From NCBI GenBank assembly GCA_016217865.1, contig JACRFO010000070.1:1-10005 (forward strand): DNA of 10,005 bases, given 5' to 3'. Position 1 is the first letter of the stretch. The number at the start of each line of letters is the position of its first letter. This DNA comes from Candidatus Kerfeldbacteria bacterium. GTDB taxonomy: Bacteria > Patescibacteriota > Patescibacteriia > SBBC01 > CAIJZX01. This document shows, piece by piece, positions 1-7,186 of the stretch. The notes beneath the pieces are model-generated. The model made no database searches, had not been told where the DNA came from, and saw nothing but the letters and a program-made list of their open reading frames with translations. The translations under genes were made by a program, and so were the position numbers.

Positions 1-1947
1 AAGGAGATGCGGCGCTGCTGGGCCAATAGCGCCCACACGGCCGTCACCACGAAGTCGTGCATCAGCGACTTTGACTGCTTCGGTCGCTGCTCGGCCGATC
101 AGGGCTTCTTGTGCGTCGTTGACGCTGATTGCCAAGCAGGTGCTACTGCACCGGCCTTTTCAACCACCAATGCTACGGGCCTGCTGGCCGCCGCCCCGAA
201 CAGCCGGCTCATCTGCGGCAACACCTCGAATAACGTTCCAGCCTCGCCGATAGCCTGCAACAGCATTGGTTGGCTGTCGTTCAACTCCAGCGACTTTTCG
301 GACACAACGTTCGCTCCGTCGCCACCGGCACCGGCCAATACGAAGGTCGGGGTGAGTTACAACACCAACCACCTCGCCCACAATCCGAATTACCCGGTCG
401 CTGACCGGGGGGCGCACGAGCTATCTGGGTGGGCACGGTTCATGACCCCGAACTTAACCGATAACCCAAACTACAGTAACAGCGGCTGGGTGAGCCTCCG
501 CGGGAGCGCGACCGGCGCCAGTCCAAGCAGCAAGCTCTTTGCTTGTCGCGACTGTATTGGTGGACCAGGCGGCATGGCGACTGGCGGTAATAGCCAGATG
601 AACTGTTCCTTCTGCCAAGACGAGGGGAATCAGAGCTGTGTAACGTCTGACACCGTTGACGGATTAGGCAATAAAGTTGCGAACTGTCACTACCTGTGTG
701 AAGACGGGACTACGCCCTGTGTAACGAATAATCAGTGTGGCGGCATCGGTTCCGGTCAGTGCCGGGCGCCTGGGTACTGTACGGGCGATGGGACCACGGC
801 ATGCGCTAGCGATGGGCAGTGTACAAATAATGGTCGCTGCGCGACCGGCGCGATCTGCTCGACGAGCGGCAGTTCTTGCGACGCATATGGCGTCAATCTC
901 GATACGGAGACCGGAAAATTCTACGGAAATGCCTGGAGTCAGGATTTCGGCTGGCTCGGATTCGAAAACGTCAGTCAAGGCGGATCGCGCATTCTCCAAA
1001 CCCGACTGGGCGACATTTATGCTCGAGAACAAATTGGCAATAATGCCATCCCGGTCCCGAGCAGCCAACAGAATTGTAATGGAACATACTTGATCATTTC
1101 CAGTTCAACGATTACCAACTTCTGCTCGGTCCTCGGATCGGCTGTCGTCGGCGGTATTAACCCGCTCCAACCAAATAGTTCCTCAATCTCATTCCCGAGC
1201 GAGGGTAACGTGTTCCAGAACATCCTCGGACGGTTCGACCTCAAGGGTCTCGAGAAAGTCACCGATACGTCTGACCCGAACCGCCCAAAAAACAAGTACG
1301 GGATTGAGGTCCGGACAATGTCAGCGGCGAGCGGCGACGTATCGGCGTGGTTGAAGAGTCAGGCCGCGGGCCAAGGTAACCTCATTCCGAGCGGCCCGAA
1401 CTTCATCCTCGGCGGTCGGGTGTACAAAATCGGCGATGATAACACCCACGGAACGTATACCCTCGATTCGTTAATTTCCTTCGCTAATAGCAATTCAGTC
1501 GCTGTGTCTGGATCGGGTGTACTCATCGTGAACGGTGACTTGGTGATCAATGTCACGGAGGACGCCCTGACCTATGCGAGCGGAAACGTCAATGACTTGC
1601 GGAAACTCGCTTCATTGACCGTTGTCGTCCGTGGGAACCTGACGCTCTCGAACTCTGTGAAGAACCTCGTTGGCGCGTACTACGTGACGGATAACCCAGC
1701 CACCACTCAAGTTGAAGGCGTCTTCGATACTGCCAGCGATCCTACCTCAAATAACGGTACCCAGCTCATACTCCGCGGGTTGGTAATTGCCCGGCAATTC
1801 CTCTTCCACCGTCAGACGGCCGGAACAATCGATAACCCGACGCCTTCCGAGCTGTTCATCTACGATGGCCGACTCCAATCAAACCCCTTGCCGGGGATGA
1901 CCGACTTCGTCAACGCCTTGCCGACGGCGGTCACACCGGGCCCGTAG
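1..1947 (+). CDS. Large cysteine-rich surface protein with G-W motif repeats, 5'-truncated by the window edge
   Basis: The frame is open from base 1; the first ATG (base 7) has AAGGAG directly against it, which is not a usable ribosome-site spacing, and no signal peptide is visible, so the true start is upstream. Residues below count from that ATG (646 residues visible). An aromatic G-W motif recurs: IGWLSF (87-92), SGWARF (140-145), SGWVSL (159-164) and GNAWSQDFGWLGF (307-319). Two cysteine clusters (about 18-42 and 180-291) use a C-x5-C unit (C18/C24, C36/C42, C238/C244, C266/C272), with a near-repeat CxxDGTTxC at 231-238 and CTGDGTTAC at 258-266. The C-terminal 150 residues are hydrophobic-alternating and beta-rich (LIVNGDLVI, VVVRGNLTL) and end in ELFIYDGRLQ, faintly like the ends of PilX-type pilus-associated proteins. 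No C-terminal membrane anchor is seen. Its position just before the pilus operon suggests an extracellular or pilus-associated role; that is inference. I do not recognise a named family. Confidence 0.8.
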   Translation, partial: KEMRRCWANSAHTAVTTKSCISDFDCFGRCSADQGFLCVVDADCQAGATAPAFSTTNATGLLAAAPNSRLICGNTSNNVPASPIACNSIGWLSFNSSDFSDTTFAPSPPAPANTKVGVSYNTNHLAHNPNYPVADRGAHELSGWARFMTPNLTDNPNYSNSGWVSLRGSATGASPSSKLFACRDCIGGPGGMATGGNSQMNCSFCQDEGNQSCVTSDTVDGLGNKVANCHYLCEDGTTPCVTNNQCGGIGSGQCRAPGYCTGDGTTACASDGQCTNNGRCATGAICSTSGSSCDAYGVNLDTETGKFYGNAWSQDFGWLGFENVSQGGSRILQTRLGDIYAREQIGNNAIPVPSSQQNCNGTYLIISSSTITNFCSVLGSAVVGGINPLQPNSSSISFPSEGNVFQNILGRFDLKGLEKVTDTSDPNRPKNKYGIEVRTMSAASGDVSAWLKSQAAGQGNLIPSGPNFILGGRVYKIGDDNTHGTYTLDSLISFANSNSVAVSGSGVLIVNGDLVINVTEDALTYASGNVNDLRKLASLTVVVRGNLTLSNSVKNLVGAYYVTDNPATTQVEGVFDTASDPTSNNGTQLILRGLVIARQFLFHRQTAGTIDNPTPSELFIYDGRLQSNPLPGMTDFVNALPTAVTPGP

Positions 1948-1964
1948 ACTACCAGACCACTACT

Positions 1965-1993
1965 TTGACGGTGGGGGAATTTTGTGCTATACT
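1965..1993 (+). promoter_or_regulatory. Sigma70-type promoter of the pilM-pilC operon
   Basis: A -35 element TTGACG (1965-1970) is separated by exactly 17 bp from an extended -10, TG-C-TATACT (1985-1993). Both hexamers differ from consensus at one position, spacing is ideal and the TGn extension is present, so this is a strong predicted promoter. Transcription would start near 1998-2001, giving a leader of about 62 nt before pilM. It lies in the 114-bp gap after the upstream surface-protein gene, the largest gap before the pil genes. No intrinsic terminator is visible between that gene's stop and this promoter, so some read-through from upstream is possible. Confidence 0.8.
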
Positions 1994-2023
1994 CAAAGCC
2001 TTGATTCATTCCGTTCTCTGTCC

Positions 2024-2047
2024 CCCTCGATGGTCTAAACTAGAGGG
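2024..2047 (+). promoter_or_regulatory. Possible small stem-loop in the pilM leader
   Basis: CCCTC (2024-2028) can pair with GAGGG (2043-2047), and within the loop TCTA (2034-2037) can pair with TAGA (2041-2044); the two pairings partly exclude each other. The GAGG they cover is the only Shine-Dalgarno-like sequence ahead of pilM, so pairing could lower ribosome access. The stems are only 4-5 bp, so this may be chance. Confidence 0.25.
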
Positions 2048-2061
2048 TGCAGAAACGCCGT

Positions 2062-3129
2062 ATGGCACAATTTAACCCAAAACAAAGTTTCGTCGGTATC
2101 GACATCGGTACCTCGAGTATCAAAGCCGTTCAGTTGGCCGCTGACAATCAGCGACCGCGTTTGATGACCTACGGATACCTCGAACAGTCGACCGACATTA
2201 TCAAAAACGACACTCCAGCAGCTCGCGAAGTGGTGATCAGCGGCCTGAAGACGCTGATCCGGGAATCGAAGATCACGACGAACCGGGCGGTCACGGCCTT
2301 ACCGAGCTTTACCGTCTTCAGCTCAATTATCAGCCTCCCGTTGATGACCCGAAAAGAACTCAACTCGGCCGTCAGGTGGGAAGCGAAGAAGTTCGTCCCG
2401 ATGCCGATTGACGACCTTGTGCTAGACTGGAAACTCCTGAAGGAGAGTCATGAACTGAAACAACCTGCGGCCCAAACGCCGAAAAACCTTCGGGTCCTCA
2501 TCACCGCTGCACCAAAGAGCCTCGTCAAACGGTACATCGACATTTTCCGGGCCGCCGGATTGCAAATCGTCAACTTGGAAACGGAGTCGCTGGCCTTGGA
2601 ACGATCGCTGATCGGGACCGACCCAGCGCCGGTCATGATTGTCGATATTGGGGCGGCCGCCACCGACATCGCCGTTATCGTCGATGGTATCCCCTTGATC
2701 AACCGCAGCATCGACGTCGGCGGGAACTCGATGAGTAAGTCGATCGCCCAGAGCTTAAACATCGACCAGCAACGCGCTGAACAGTTCAAGCGCGATTTCG
2801 GCCTGAACGCCGGTCAGCAGAGCACGTCACAGATACCAAAGACCATCGAGTTCGTCATGAGTTCAATCGTCAACGAGATTCGGTTCGTACTCAACCTCTA
2901 TCGCAATCAAAACACCGGCCCGATTGAACGGATTATTCTCTCGGGTGGATCGGCCTTCCTCCTCAATCTGCCGGAATTCCTTGAGAAAACCTTGTCGATC
3001 AAAACCTTCATCGGCGATCCGTGGGCTCGGGTTATCTACCCCGTCGAACTCAAGCCGGCTCTCCAGGAAATTGGTCCGCGCTTTGCCGCGGCGATCGGTC
3101 TGGCTATGCGTGAACTATCGCCTGCCTAA
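2062..3129 (+). CDS. pilM: PilM, actin-like cytoplasmic ATPase of the type IV pilus alignment complex
   Basis: At 355 residues this is the usual PilM length. It shows the FtsA/actin-fold nucleotide site: phosphate-1 loop VGIDIGTSSIKAVQL (11-25), phosphate-2 loop VDIGAAATDIAVI (194-206) and adenosine loop IILSGGSAFL (291-300). The SHS2-like insertion lies at about 75-185 and contains WEAKKFVPMP (106-115). PilM binds the N-terminal tail of PilN at the inner face of the membrane and links the alignment complex to the motor and platform; that is family knowledge. The ATG at 2062 is preferred because MAQFNPKQSFVGID is a normal short lead-in. A GTG at 2047 would add five residues but has no ribosome site of its own; the only candidate, GAGG at 2043-2046, is 15 nt before the ATG, rather far. 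It is the first gene of the operon, followed by pilN after 6 nt. Confidence 0.95.
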   Translation: MAQFNPKQSFVGIDIGTSSIKAVQLAADNQRPRLMTYGYLEQSTDIIKNDTPAAREVVISGLKTLIRESKITTNRAVTALPSFTVFSSIISLPLMTRKELNSAVRWEAKKFVPMPIDDLVLDWKLLKESHELKQPAAQTPKNLRVLITAAPKSLVKRYIDIFRAAGLQIVNLETESLALERSLIGTDPAPVMIVDIGAAATDIAVIVDGIPLINRSIDVGGNSMSKSIAQSLNIDQQRAEQFKRDFGLNAGQQSTSQIPKTIEFVMSSIVNEIRFVLNLYRNQNTGPIERIILSGGSAFLLNLPEFLEKTLSIKTFIGDPWARVIYPVELKPALQEIGPRFAAAIGLAMRELSPA

Positions 3130-3135
3130 CGTCCT

Positions 3136-4068
3136 ATGCCTGAAGTCAATCTCTTAAAAGACACCGAACGCCTGGAACCAAATTCCGGTAAGAAGCCGGT
3201 CCCATCAGGGCCGCCAGAGTTGACGAACCCCTCGGTCGAAACGAGCAAAGGTTTGGGTGGCATGTTCCGCGCGTTGTTCAATCGGAAACCGCAGACTCTA
3301 CCCGTCACCCCAGCGCCAAACGAGCAGGGGAAGATGAATACGAACCGGGCCTCGACAACCGAACGGATCTTGTCGGAGAAACGTGGCCGAGCGCCGGTCA
3401 TACCGTTACCGGAAGACGAAGATTCCTCGTACAATGTGAACCTATTGTCCGAAGATCTGATCACGACGGTCAATCCGCGTCAGCGCATGATCCAACTCGG
3501 GTTGATCGCCATCGGCGCGGCGGTGCTCGTCGGTCTCGTCTACGGTGGGTTGATGTACTACGACACATCAGTCCGGAAGCAAATCAAAACAACGCAACAA
3601 GAACTGACCGACGTCCAGCGCCAGATTGCTACTCTCAAGACTGAACAGCAGACCATCGTCTCCTCGACGAAGAAACTTGAAGCGATTCGGTCCTTGATTG
3701 AGCACCACAGCCGCTGGACGAACTTCTTCCGGTTGCTCGAGAAGTACACCCTGCCGACAGTTACCTACGGCAACAGCTTTACAGCCAACCAGACCGGTGC
3801 CATTACCTTGTCAGCAAAAACGAACAGCTACGACGAAATCGCTAAGCAGTACTTGATTTGGCAGCAGCTCGTCGCCAATCACGAGTTCATCAGCACCTTC
3901 GCGATTACTGGTGCTAATGCCCAAGAAGTGAAGGATGGGACCGTCTACTCGTTCAACATGACCATGAGCGTGCTCCCATCCGTCCTCGCTAACTCGCTCG
4001 AGAATGATGCCGCCCTGCGCGGGGTCACCGCCACAATTCCGACGATTCCGGGAGGTCCAACACTATGA
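3136..4068 (+). CDS. pilN: PilN-like membrane protein with an extended cytoplasmic tail and two NLL motifs
   Basis: A 310-residue single-pass protein. The N-terminus EVNLLKDT (3-10) matches the PilM-binding motif at the start of PilN proteins (xINLLP type). A Pro/Lys/Glu-rich, probably disordered stretch of about 90 residues follows, then a second copy, NVNLLSED (100-107), shortly before the transmembrane helix (about 119-141). Beyond that are a coiled coil (about 145-190) and an extracytoplasmic alpha/beta domain (about 192-285), as in PilN. Typical PilN is near 180-210 residues with one NLL motif at the start, so residues 1-98 look like an added extension. Family knowledge: PilN binds PilM in the cytoplasm and pairs with PilO outside the membrane. 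The start is fixed by the motif and by the ATG 6 nt after pilM; no Shine-Dalgarno is present, suggesting translational coupling. The stop is TGA and overlaps the pilO start. Confidence 0.88.
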   Translation: MPEVNLLKDTERLEPNSGKKPVPSGPPELTNPSVETSKGLGGMFRALFNRKPQTLPVTPAPNEQGKMNTNRASTTERILSEKRGRAPVIPLPEDEDSSYNVNLLSEDLITTVNPRQRMIQLGLIAIGAAVLVGLVYGGLMYYDTSVRKQIKTTQQELTDVQRQIATLKTEQQTIVSSTKKLEAIRSLIEHHSRWTNFFRLLEKYTLPTVTYGNSFTANQTGAITLSAKTNSYDEIAKQYLIWQQLVANHEFISTFAITGANAQEVKDGTVYSFNMTMSVLPSVLANSLENDAALRGVTATIPTIPGGPTL

Positions 4069-4727
4069 CTAGACAAACGATTATCTCGAAACTGCTGATC
4101 GACTACTTCCGCTGGGTCGCGGGTGCAGTGGCTGTTGTCGTGATCGTTGTCGGATACATCCTACTGCTCTCACCGAAGATCAGCGAACTCCGGACGTCAG
4201 CCTTGAGTCAGCGGCTCCAAGCGCAAGAAACGCTCAAGACCGAACAGACGTACGCGGCTGCTTTGCAGGATTCAGTCAACAAATTTCACCAAGCCTTACC
4301 GGCCGACCAACTGAAGAAGGTTGACGATTTCATCCCGACTGAAGCTGACTTCCCGGGCTTACTGATGACGATCAAGAACATCGCCCAAGCCGCGAACTTG
4401 AGCCTGACCACGATCGCCGTTGGCCAGGTTGGTCAACTGGGCGCCGCCCCGGCTGGCGCTACTACGAACACCGAGACGACCGGCACCACTACCAATGCCG
4501 CCCAAGCCGCCACGGCGACCAACAGCGCAATCAAAACCCAGGACGTCTCGATTAGCGTCGCTGATGGTACGAGCTACGAGCAGTTCAAGAACTTCCTGAA
4601 GGTCGTCGAGTCGAGCCAGCGATTGTTCGACGTCGTCTCGCTGAACTTCGCAACTGATTCCGGCTCGACTACGACGTCTGATTGGACGTTCGTCCTCCGG
4701 ACCTACTACTTGCCCGAAACGAAATAA
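4065..4727 (+). CDS. pilO: PilO-like single-pass alignment-complex protein
   Basis: 220 residues: a short cytoplasmic head, a transmembrane helix (about 17-35), a coiled coil (about 37-75), then a two-part extracytoplasmic region split by a Thr/Ala/Asn-rich low-complexity linker (about 126-155). This topology and the position after pilN match PilO; sequence similarity to the family is low, as is usual. The segment FIPTEADFPGLLMTIKNIAQ (89-108) is the most PilO-like part. PilO heterodimerises with PilN and positions the pilus machine (family knowledge). The start overlaps the pilN stop as ATGA. A good Shine-Dalgarno, GGAGGT (4051-4056), lies 8 nt upstream inside pilN, making this the best ribosome site within the operon. 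The low-complexity linker is longer than expected in a compact PilO domain and may be an exposed loop. Confidence 0.88.
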   Translation: MTRQTIISKLLIDYFRWVAGAVAVVVIVVGYILLLSPKISELRTSALSQRLQAQETLKTEQTYAAALQDSVNKFHQALPADQLKKVDDFIPTEADFPGLLMTIKNIAQAANLSLTTIAVGQVGQLGAAPAGATTNTETTGTTTNAAQAATATNSAIKTQDVSISVADGTSYEQFKNFLKVVESSQRLFDVVSLNFATDSGSTTTSDWTFVLRTYYLPETK

Positions 4728-4730
4728 CCT

Positions 4731-5012
4731 ATGGCGCTTGTCAAAAAACGATCTAACAGTAGTCGCCTGACGATCATCGGGACCGTCGTCGTCCTTGTCG
4801 CCGTCGTCGGTTTCCTCCTCTACCGGCAACTCTACCTCCTCCCTGGTCAGAATGGCGACAACACCAACGGTGCCGGCCGCGGCCGATCCGTCATTACGAA
4901 TTTTGACGAATCCATTTTAAACGACAGCCGTTTCACGGAGCTGCAATCGTACGGGACTGAAATCACGGCCGATGCGAATATCGACGGTGGTCAGATTCAG
5001 CCTTTTCGATAA
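4731..5012 (+). CDS. Small single-pass membrane protein in the pilP position of the pilus operon
   Basis: 93 residues: a basic head (KKR at 5-7), a transmembrane helix (about 13-31) and a soluble tail of about 60 residues with GRGRS (49-53), a SILNDSRFTELQSYG segment (60-74) and the ending GGQIQPFR. There is no cysteine, so no lipobox, and it is not PilP in the Gram-negative sense. It nevertheless occupies the pilP slot, after pilO and before the motor gene, separated from each by the same 3-nt linker CCT, and shares the exact junction TAACCTATGGC with pilB. The conserved-looking 'LxDxRFxxLxxYG' segment and 'PF' ending resemble small proteins I associate with Patescibacterial pilus operons, but I cannot confirm this. 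An accessory role in the PilM-N-O complex is a plausible inference. No Shine-Dalgarno is seen. Confidence 0.75.
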   Translation: MALVKKRSNSSRLTIIGTVVVLVAVVGFLLYRQLYLLPGQNGDNTNGAGRGRSVITNFDESILNDSRFTELQSYGTEITADANIDGGQIQPFR

Positions 5013-5015
5013 CCT

Positions 5016-6770
5016 ATGGCCGCGCCACACCTGACGACAACCCAGACTCTGGCGGACGTCTTGCTGTCCCAGAAAGCCCTCTCGGCCAGTAAGCTTGGCG
5101 AACTGCAGGCCCAAGCCCAGCAGAACCACGTCACGCTCGATGAAATCATCGAGCATGCCAACGTTGTCCGCGAAGAAGATCTCCTGAAGGCGAAGGGGAT
5201 GCTGTACAACGTGCCCCCAGTCGACTTATTCGGAAAAATCGTCCGGGCGGAAATTTTGAATATCATACCCCAGGAACTGGCTATCAACTACAAGATGGCC
5301 GCTTTTGCTCGTGATGGAAATGATGTCTCGGTCGCGATGGCTGACCCGACGAACTTCCAAGCGCTCGAAGCGATTGAATTCATTGCCCGAAAGAATAATC
5401 TCCGGATCAAGTACTTCATCACATCGGAAGCCAGCCTGAAGTACATCTTCCGCCAGTACGAAAGCCTCTCGGCCGAAGTCGAAGAGGCGTTGAAAGGCGC
5501 CGAGGAAGGCGCGACGAAACAACTTGAAGATGTCGACCTGTCCGAACGCGGACTCGAAGAAGTCGTCAAGACAGCGCCAGTCTCGAAGATCGTTTCGGTC
5601 GTCCTTCGTCATGCGGTTGAAGGGAAAGCATCGGATGTCCACATTGAACCAGTCGGCAACGAAACCCGCGTTCGCTACCGGATTGACGGTATTCTCCACA
5701 CCTCGCTGGTCCTGCCGAAACACGTCCACTCTTCGCTCGTCGCGCGCATCAAAGTACTTTCCAATTTGAAAATTGACGAAACACGTGTGCCGCAAGATGG
5801 TCGGTTCCGGATGACGATTGATGGTCGCGACGTTGACTACCGTGTCTCGACGCTGCCGCTGATCAACAACGAAAAGGTCGTGATGCGTATTCTCGACACG
5901 ACCTCCAGCCTGATTGACCTAACGAACCTCGGCTTCGAAGGCCGCAACCTCGAAGTGATGAAAGAGGCGACGACTAGGTCCCATGGGATGTTCCTCATCA
6001 CTGGTCCGACCGGATCCGGTAAGTCAACGACGCTGTACGCCCTCTTGAACATCATGAACGGCGAAGGGGTCAACATCATCACTCTCGAAGACCCGGTCGA
6101 GTACTACATGCAGGGGATTAACCAATCGCAAGTTAACCCAGAAGTCGGCTTGACCTTCGCCGCCGGTCTGCGTTCGATTCTCCGCCAAGACCCGGACATC
6201 ATCATGGTTGGTGAAATCCGTGATAATGAAACAGCCGCCCTCGCTGTTCACGCTGCTTTGACCGGCCACATCGTCCTCTCGACGCTCCACACGAACGACG
6301 CCTTCGGCGCCGTCCCGCGGCTGATCGACATGAAAATTGAACCGTTCCTGATTGCCTCGTCGCTCAACGTCGTTATGGCCCAGCGGTTGGTCCGGCGGGT
6401 GTGTCAGTATTGCAAAGCGCCGATTGATATTCCCGTTGACCTCCAAACCGACGTCTTGAAGAACATCGAAACCTTGCCGAAATCAGCTTTGCCGACCGAC
6501 GTCGGCTTGAAACCGCCGCTGAAGTTCTGGCAGGGTCAAGGCTGCGCACGCTGTGAAAACACCGGCTACAAAGGACGGGTATCCATTTCGGAAGTGCTCG
6601 AAGTCAACGAACAGATTAAGAAAATTATCGTTGGTGGCGGCGACCTGATCGACAATATCCAAAAAGCCTTCGTCGGCCAGGGTATGTACCTGATGAAACA
6701 AGACGGCATTTTCAAAGCCCTGCGTGGTCTAACAACGATTGAAGAAGTTTGGGACGCAACTCGCGCCTAA
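5016..6770 (+). CDS. pilB: PilB, type IV pilus extension ATPase (GspE/PulE family)
   Basis: 584 residues, normal PilB length. The N-terminal MshEN-like domain (about 10-150) is followed by the N2 domain (from about 186, including ASDVHIEP at 205-212) and the hexameric ATPase core. All signatures are intact: Walker A GPTGSGKST (330-338), Asp box ITLEDPVEY (355-363), Walker B DPDIIMVGEIRD (392-403) and His box GHIVLSTLHTND (417-428). Four cysteines, C463/C466 and C510/C513, form the zinc-binding knob typical of the family. PilB hydrolyses ATP to turn PilC and insert pilin subunits (family knowledge). The MshEN part starts TLADVL where cyclic-di-GMP-binding members carry RLG-x2-L, so ligand binding by that motif is unlikely. 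The start is 3 nt after the preceding stop and has no Shine-Dalgarno. Confidence 0.97.
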   Translation: MAAPHLTTTQTLADVLLSQKALSASKLGELQAQAQQNHVTLDEIIEHANVVREEDLLKAKGMLYNVPPVDLFGKIVRAEILNIIPQELAINYKMAAFARDGNDVSVAMADPTNFQALEAIEFIARKNNLRIKYFITSEASLKYIFRQYESLSAEVEEALKGAEEGATKQLEDVDLSERGLEEVVKTAPVSKIVSVVLRHAVEGKASDVHIEPVGNETRVRYRIDGILHTSLVLPKHVHSSLVARIKVLSNLKIDETRVPQDGRFRMTIDGRDVDYRVSTLPLINNEKVVMRILDTTSSLIDLTNLGFEGRNLEVMKEATTRSHGMFLITGPTGSGKSTTLYALLNIMNGEGVNIITLEDPVEYYMQGINQSQVNPEVGLTFAAGLRSILRQDPDIIMVGEIRDNETAALAVHAALTGHIVLSTLHTNDAFGAVPRLIDMKIEPFLIASSLNVVMAQRLVRRVCQYCKAPIDIPVDLQTDVLKNIETLPKSALPTDVGLKPPLKFWQGQGCARCENTGYKGRVSISEVLEVNEQIKKIIVGGGDLIDNIQKAFVGQGMYLMKQDGIFKALRGLTTIEEVWDATRA

Positions 6771-6781
6771 TCACTACGCCC

Positions 6782-7186
6782 ATGACCCCCACGAAAAAAC
6801 CGGCACTCCTCCTCGTCGAAGACGACACGTTTCTGGCCGGTATGTACGTGACGAAACTGACGATGGAACACTTCACCGTTGAATTGGCCACCGACGGGCA
6901 AGCCGGCTTAGAGAAAGCCAAGGCGATGAAGCCCGACCTCATTTTGCTCGATGTCTTGCTGCCGAAACTGAATGGCTTCGACGTGCTCAAATCGCTTAAG
7001 GCCAACCCGGCGACGAAATCAATTCCGGTGATCCTCCTGACGAACCTCGGGCAGAAGAGTGATGTCGTTGAAGGACTTGATCTGGGAGCAGCCGATTATC
7101 TCATCAAGGCGCATTTCATGCCCTCGGAGGTTGTCGAAAAAATTAAGCAACACCTAGCAGGAATCCGTCGCAATGGGGACAACTGA
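6782..7186 (+). CDS. Stand-alone response regulator receiver (CheY-like)
   Basis: 134 residues containing one receiver domain and no output domain. The acidic pocket is E13/D14/D15 (LLLVEDD), the phospho-acceptor Asp is D57 (ILLDVLLP), the switch Thr is T87 (ILLTNLG) and the conserved Lys is K109 (DYLIKAHF). All catalytic positions are present, so it should accept phosphate. It lies between pilB and the pilT-like gene, 11 nt after pilB and overlapping the next gene by 14 nt, which implies co-translation and a role in controlling pilus motors, comparable in idea to PilG/PilH; that role is inferred. No histidine kinase is present in the window. The ATG at 6782 is chosen; a TTG at 6749 would run into pilB and add residues unlike any receiver. 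No Shine-Dalgarno precedes the ATG. The 12-residue tail after the last helix is too short for DNA binding. Confidence 0.93.
   Translation: MTPTKKPALLLVEDDTFLAGMYVTKLTMEHFTVELATDGQAGLEKAKAMKPDLILLDVLLPKLNGFDVLKSLKANPATKSIPVILLTNLGQKSDVVEGLDLGAADYLIKAHFMPSEVVEKIKQHLAGIRRNGDN

Noticed and set aside
1884..1947. Terminator of the surface-protein gene (CCCC/GGGG at 1884-1896; TGACCG/CGGTCA at 1898-1933)
   Set aside because: Both pairings lie within the coding region, have short stems or a long loop, and no T-run follows.
4359..4829. Minus-strand open frame of 156 codons opposite pilO and the small membrane protein
   Set aside because: It spans a gene junction on the other strand, its product is charged low-complexity sequence, and no ribosome site or promoter precedes it.
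6749..6781. TTG start extending the receiver protein by 11 residues
   Set aside because: It would overlap pilB by 22 nt and add residues before a receiver that already starts normally at the ATG at 6782.
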